A DNA stretch of 24,695 nt from RGIG3528 sp045629005 (lineage in GTDB: Bacteria; Bacillota; Clostridia; Lachnospirales; Lachnospiraceae). Below are positions 24,101 through 24,695 of the stretch, one piece after another. A program made the translations under genes and the position numbers. How positions within the stretch are numbered: position 1 is the first letter of the stretch; each line of letters begins with the position of its first letter. Below the pieces are notes generated by a model. It ran no database searches. It saw nothing but the letters and a program-made list of their open reading frames with translations, and was not told the DNA's origin. The stretch lies in NCBI GenBank assembly GCA_045629005.1, contig JAZQQJ010000033.1:1-24695 (forward strand). Direction: 5' to 3'.

Positions 24101-24171
24101 GGACATTTGGCGGATTTGATGTAAGTCTCCTGGCAAAAAGACATGTTCAGACAATAATGACAATAAAATAA
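21118..24171 (+). CDS. Multidomain GT2 glycosyltransferase / double methyltransferase / kinase-like fusion, candidate flagellin modification enzyme
   Basis: Starting at the ATG at 21118 (AGGAGG in the preceding 12 bases; earlier in-frame starts lack a site) the protein has 1017 residues. Order: helical TPR-like repeats (about 1-105); GT2 transferase (about 120-360) with VVDNASSDGS (Asp157), NAGFPRGCNQG, metal-binding LLNND (Asp208) and YEDNDMG (303-309); a first methyltransferase-like domain (382-490) with degenerate motif EINCGLG; a second (562-690) with classic EIGCGLG; and a C-terminal region (about 780-960) resembling an aminoglycoside-kinase-like fold, with IIRDGKIVWFDQEW (about 914-927). 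No signal peptide. It lies alone between a terminator array and flagellin. It probably builds or decorates a glycan; flagellin as target is inferred from position. Confidence 0.88.
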   Translation: MYENIIELENNCEWSKALKEISAYFKQGVFDEKLAILYVRVCIEVGDLENAHSTIARGLKIDHRNPELWLMLGNIYEQKNINQAYLCYENAFFFAEDEEDKKYIKAFMDEKKADSGFLVNKVSFVILSYNTLEYTKGCLESIRKTCLEGSYEIIVVDNASSDGSVEWLKQQKDIILQCNAENAGFPRGCNQGIALADKNNDIFLLNNDTILVDNSLFWLRMGLYESEKVGATGSVSNYVPNLQSCGVMADTVNQYLEYGNANNIPLKKAYDEKIYLVGFALLLKRSVLEEVGYLDERFSPGTYEDNDMGIELRAAGYSVVLCRNSFIYHYGNGGGKNKDKWAALCETNKKKLDEKWQFDTDRYEYPCLRHLKRILQESKNMPKILEINCGLGATLLSVLAEYPDATICGTENRENLYNIASRHFHVEKVQDLKNSLPFGDEKFDFIIISENEKGEYPDEEEIKNIEKYLAPGGRLLSMNYEIYAYSCADEIKPKFVTEFYNGEDSYSDGNVENEIINMIIDNTPEDYDNAIAKRFSWPSYYHLIDIRKNILNWYPFEKDKDALEIGCGLGAITSVLCENCHSVTAVELSKRRATAALLRNRERENLEIIVGNLNDIKFEKKFDYITLIGVLEYQGKYTDGENPYMDFLKKIKGLLKPDGKLLIAIENQYGLKYWCGAREDHTEIPFNGMNQYLFSGKGINTFSRKGLEKLVKDSGFKNTFFYYPLPDYKLPEKIFSDRHLPEASDVQTVHYYYLNPSSLVANERIIYKDVIENDVFPFFANSFLVECSDSEEIGEVEYVSVPIFRKKEYALETIISKKQGKRCVEKREMHPEARDFAEKVLLNEKKMLSKGIEVAVSKKTERGIEQEFIEGEPFDKLLTEAYEKKNTEEIYALWDRLFNNFCDEVIDTIPRNAIIRDGKIVWFDQEWGMENAEKEYSMFRAIWTFYGSNNSCNAIIPFEQIMSHYGLWNRYNDFLARETAFEQPLFDERRSNLVGTFGGFDVSLLAKRHVQTIMTIK

Positions 24172-24181
24172 ATACAAATAG

Positions 24182-24247
24182 GCGGTAAACAATACATGTT
24201 GTGCAAGTCTTCTTATTGTGCACAACATGTATTGCATGCCGCTTTTT
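24182..24247 (+). terminator. Very strong intrinsic terminator before the flagellin gene
   Basis: CAATACATGTTGTGCA (24190-24205) pairs perfectly with TGCACAACATGTATTG (24219-24234), 16 bp, loop of 13; GCGG/CCGC (24182-24185, 24239-24242) extends it across an internal loop. Five T follow (24243-24247). It isolates flagellin from the fusion gene. Confidence 0.92.
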
Positions 24248-24307
24248 GTTTCCATTTATTTTAGAAAATACAGATTTATGTTTATAGAAAGTTTATGGAT
24301 TGAGGGT

Positions 24308-24334
24308 TAAGAACGGGTTTATAATTACCGATAT
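24308..24334 (+). promoter_or_regulatory. Sigma-D/FliA-type flagellin promoter
   Basis: -10 CCGATAT (24328-24334) is a perfect sigma-D match; 16 bases upstream is TAAG (24308-24311), one change from TAAA. Expected start near 24342. Flagellin genes are classic targets of this sigma factor. Confidence 0.85.
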
Positions 24335-24373
24335 ACACGGTACAAGGTAGCGGCGCATGGCGAAGCTCCTTCC

Positions 24374-24487
24374 GTACATGATAATTATTTCAGGTGAAGC
24401 CTAGGTCACTTGAATGATTATAAGTACATAACAAACCGTGGCCCTGAAAGGATTCGGGGCACTCAGGATTTGCATAGCGCAAACCTG
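24374..24487 (+). promoter_or_regulatory. Structured flagellin mRNA leader with three hairpins, GGA in a loop
   Basis: Hairpin 1: 24381-24397 with 24406-24421, 16 pairs and one bulge, extended by GTAC/GTAC. Hairpin 2: GTGGCCCTGAA (24438-24448) with TTCGGGGCAC (24453-24462), one bulged G, loop AGGA. Hairpin 3: CAGG..TTTGC with GCAAA..CCTG (24464-24487). Hairpin 2 shows GGA in a loop, the CsrA recognition pattern; the ribosome site AAGGAGG (24498-24504) is a second GGA. Resembles the CsrA-controlled hag leader of Bacillus. Confidence 0.6.
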
Positions 24488-24512
24488 AACACATACCAAG
24501 GAGGTAACTATT

Positions 24513-24695
24513 ATGGCAATGATCGTTCAACACAACATGGCAGCAGCAAACACCAACAGACAGTTAGGTGTAGCAACAGGCGCTCTTTCCAAATCAACTG
24601 AGAAGCTTTCTTCCGGTTACAGAATCAACAGAGCTGCAGACGATGCAGCAGGATTGGCAATCTCTGAAAAAATGAGAAGCCAGATCAGAGGCCTC
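24513..24695 (+). CDS. Flagellin, N-terminal part (runs off the window)
   Basis: 61 residues are visible, starting MAMIVQHNMAAANTNRQLG and including LSSGYRINRAADDAAGLAISE, the conserved D0/D1 helix of flagellin that packs the filament core and bears the TLR5-recognised region in related proteins. AAGGAGG at 24498-24504 lies 8 bases before the ATG. It has its own sigma-D promoter and structured leader. The rest lies beyond the window, so length and the variable domain are unknown. It is named flagellin without a symbol because hag and fliC usage differs. Confidence 0.97.
   Translation, partial: MAMIVQHNMAAANTNRQLGVATGALSKSTEKLSSGYRINRAADDAAGLAISEKMRSQIRGL

Noticed and set aside
24410..24601. 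63-codon ORF in the flagellin leader
   Set aside because: It begins inside a leader hairpin without a ribosome site and runs out of frame into flagellin.
1..24695. Insertion sequence, prophage or integron
   Set aside because: No transposase, integrase, att-like duplication or abrupt change in gene style was seen; all genes fit a normal chromosome.

Overview
The window reads as chromosomal DNA of a motile, anaerobic, low-to-mid G+C Gram-positive bacterium, most likely a Lachnospiraceae member of the Butyrivibrio/Roseburia/Lachnospira type. The evidence is the conserved Firmicute block gmk-like/yaaR/holB/yaaT/tRNA-methyltransferase/rsmI, strong AGGAGG-type ribosome sites, lipobox-anchored glycoside hydrolases beside an ABC sugar importer, a sigma-D (FliA) type flagellin promoter, and a tRNA with no encoded CCA. 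The genus is an inference; there is no rRNA or marker phylogeny here.

Layout. (1) 1-4350: a surface lipoprotein with a Pro/Thr repeat linker and a transglutaminase-like domain, then an overlapping tldD-tldE pair and a terminator. (2) 4358-4674: a 51-bp tandem array of imperfect palindromes, fitted between the tldE terminator and the terminator of a convergent tRNA-Lys(CUU) gene. (3) 4750-5299: the tRNA promoter, a possible structured RNA, a 24-codon ORF with a perfect ribosome site, and a promoter with a hairpin-rich leader. (4) 5300-10098: housekeeping block of guanylate kinase-like protein, YaaR, DNA polymerase III delta', YaaT/RicT, N6-adenine tRNA methyltransferase and RsmI. (5) 10199-12462: terminator, promoter, and a leader that can form mutually exclusive antiterminator and terminator hairpins, ahead of an unrecognised 613-residue protein overlapping a 74-residue zinc ribbon.

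(6) 12465-20779: a carbohydrate-use operon. Two cre/LacI-like palindromes and a promoter precede an extracellular GH53 endo-galactanase lipoprotein, a GH13 amylase lipoprotein, a solute-binding lipoprotein that carries two extra C-terminal starch-binding-like modules, an intercistronic hairpin, and two MalF/MalG-type permeases. No ATPase is encoded, so a shared MsmX-type ATPase elsewhere is expected. The logic is surface hydrolysis, surface capture and import, but the hydrolases point to two different polymers (beta-galactan and alpha-glucan). (7) 20780-21020: a second, unrelated palindrome array with a 62-63 bp period. (8) 21118-24695: a 1017-residue fusion (TPR-like, GT2 glycosyltransferase, two methyltransferase-like domains, kinase-like tail), a strong terminator, a sigma-D promoter, a structured leader and the start of a flagellin gene. 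The fusion is a good candidate for flagellin glycan assembly.

Most interesting: the fusion enzyme next to flagellin, the sugar-binding protein with its own binding-module tail, the putative attenuator before the unknown 613-residue gene, the two palindrome arrays lying just past terminators, and the flagellin leader with a GGA in a hairpin loop. All structure and motif calls were made by eye from the sequence; no database search or folding program was run.
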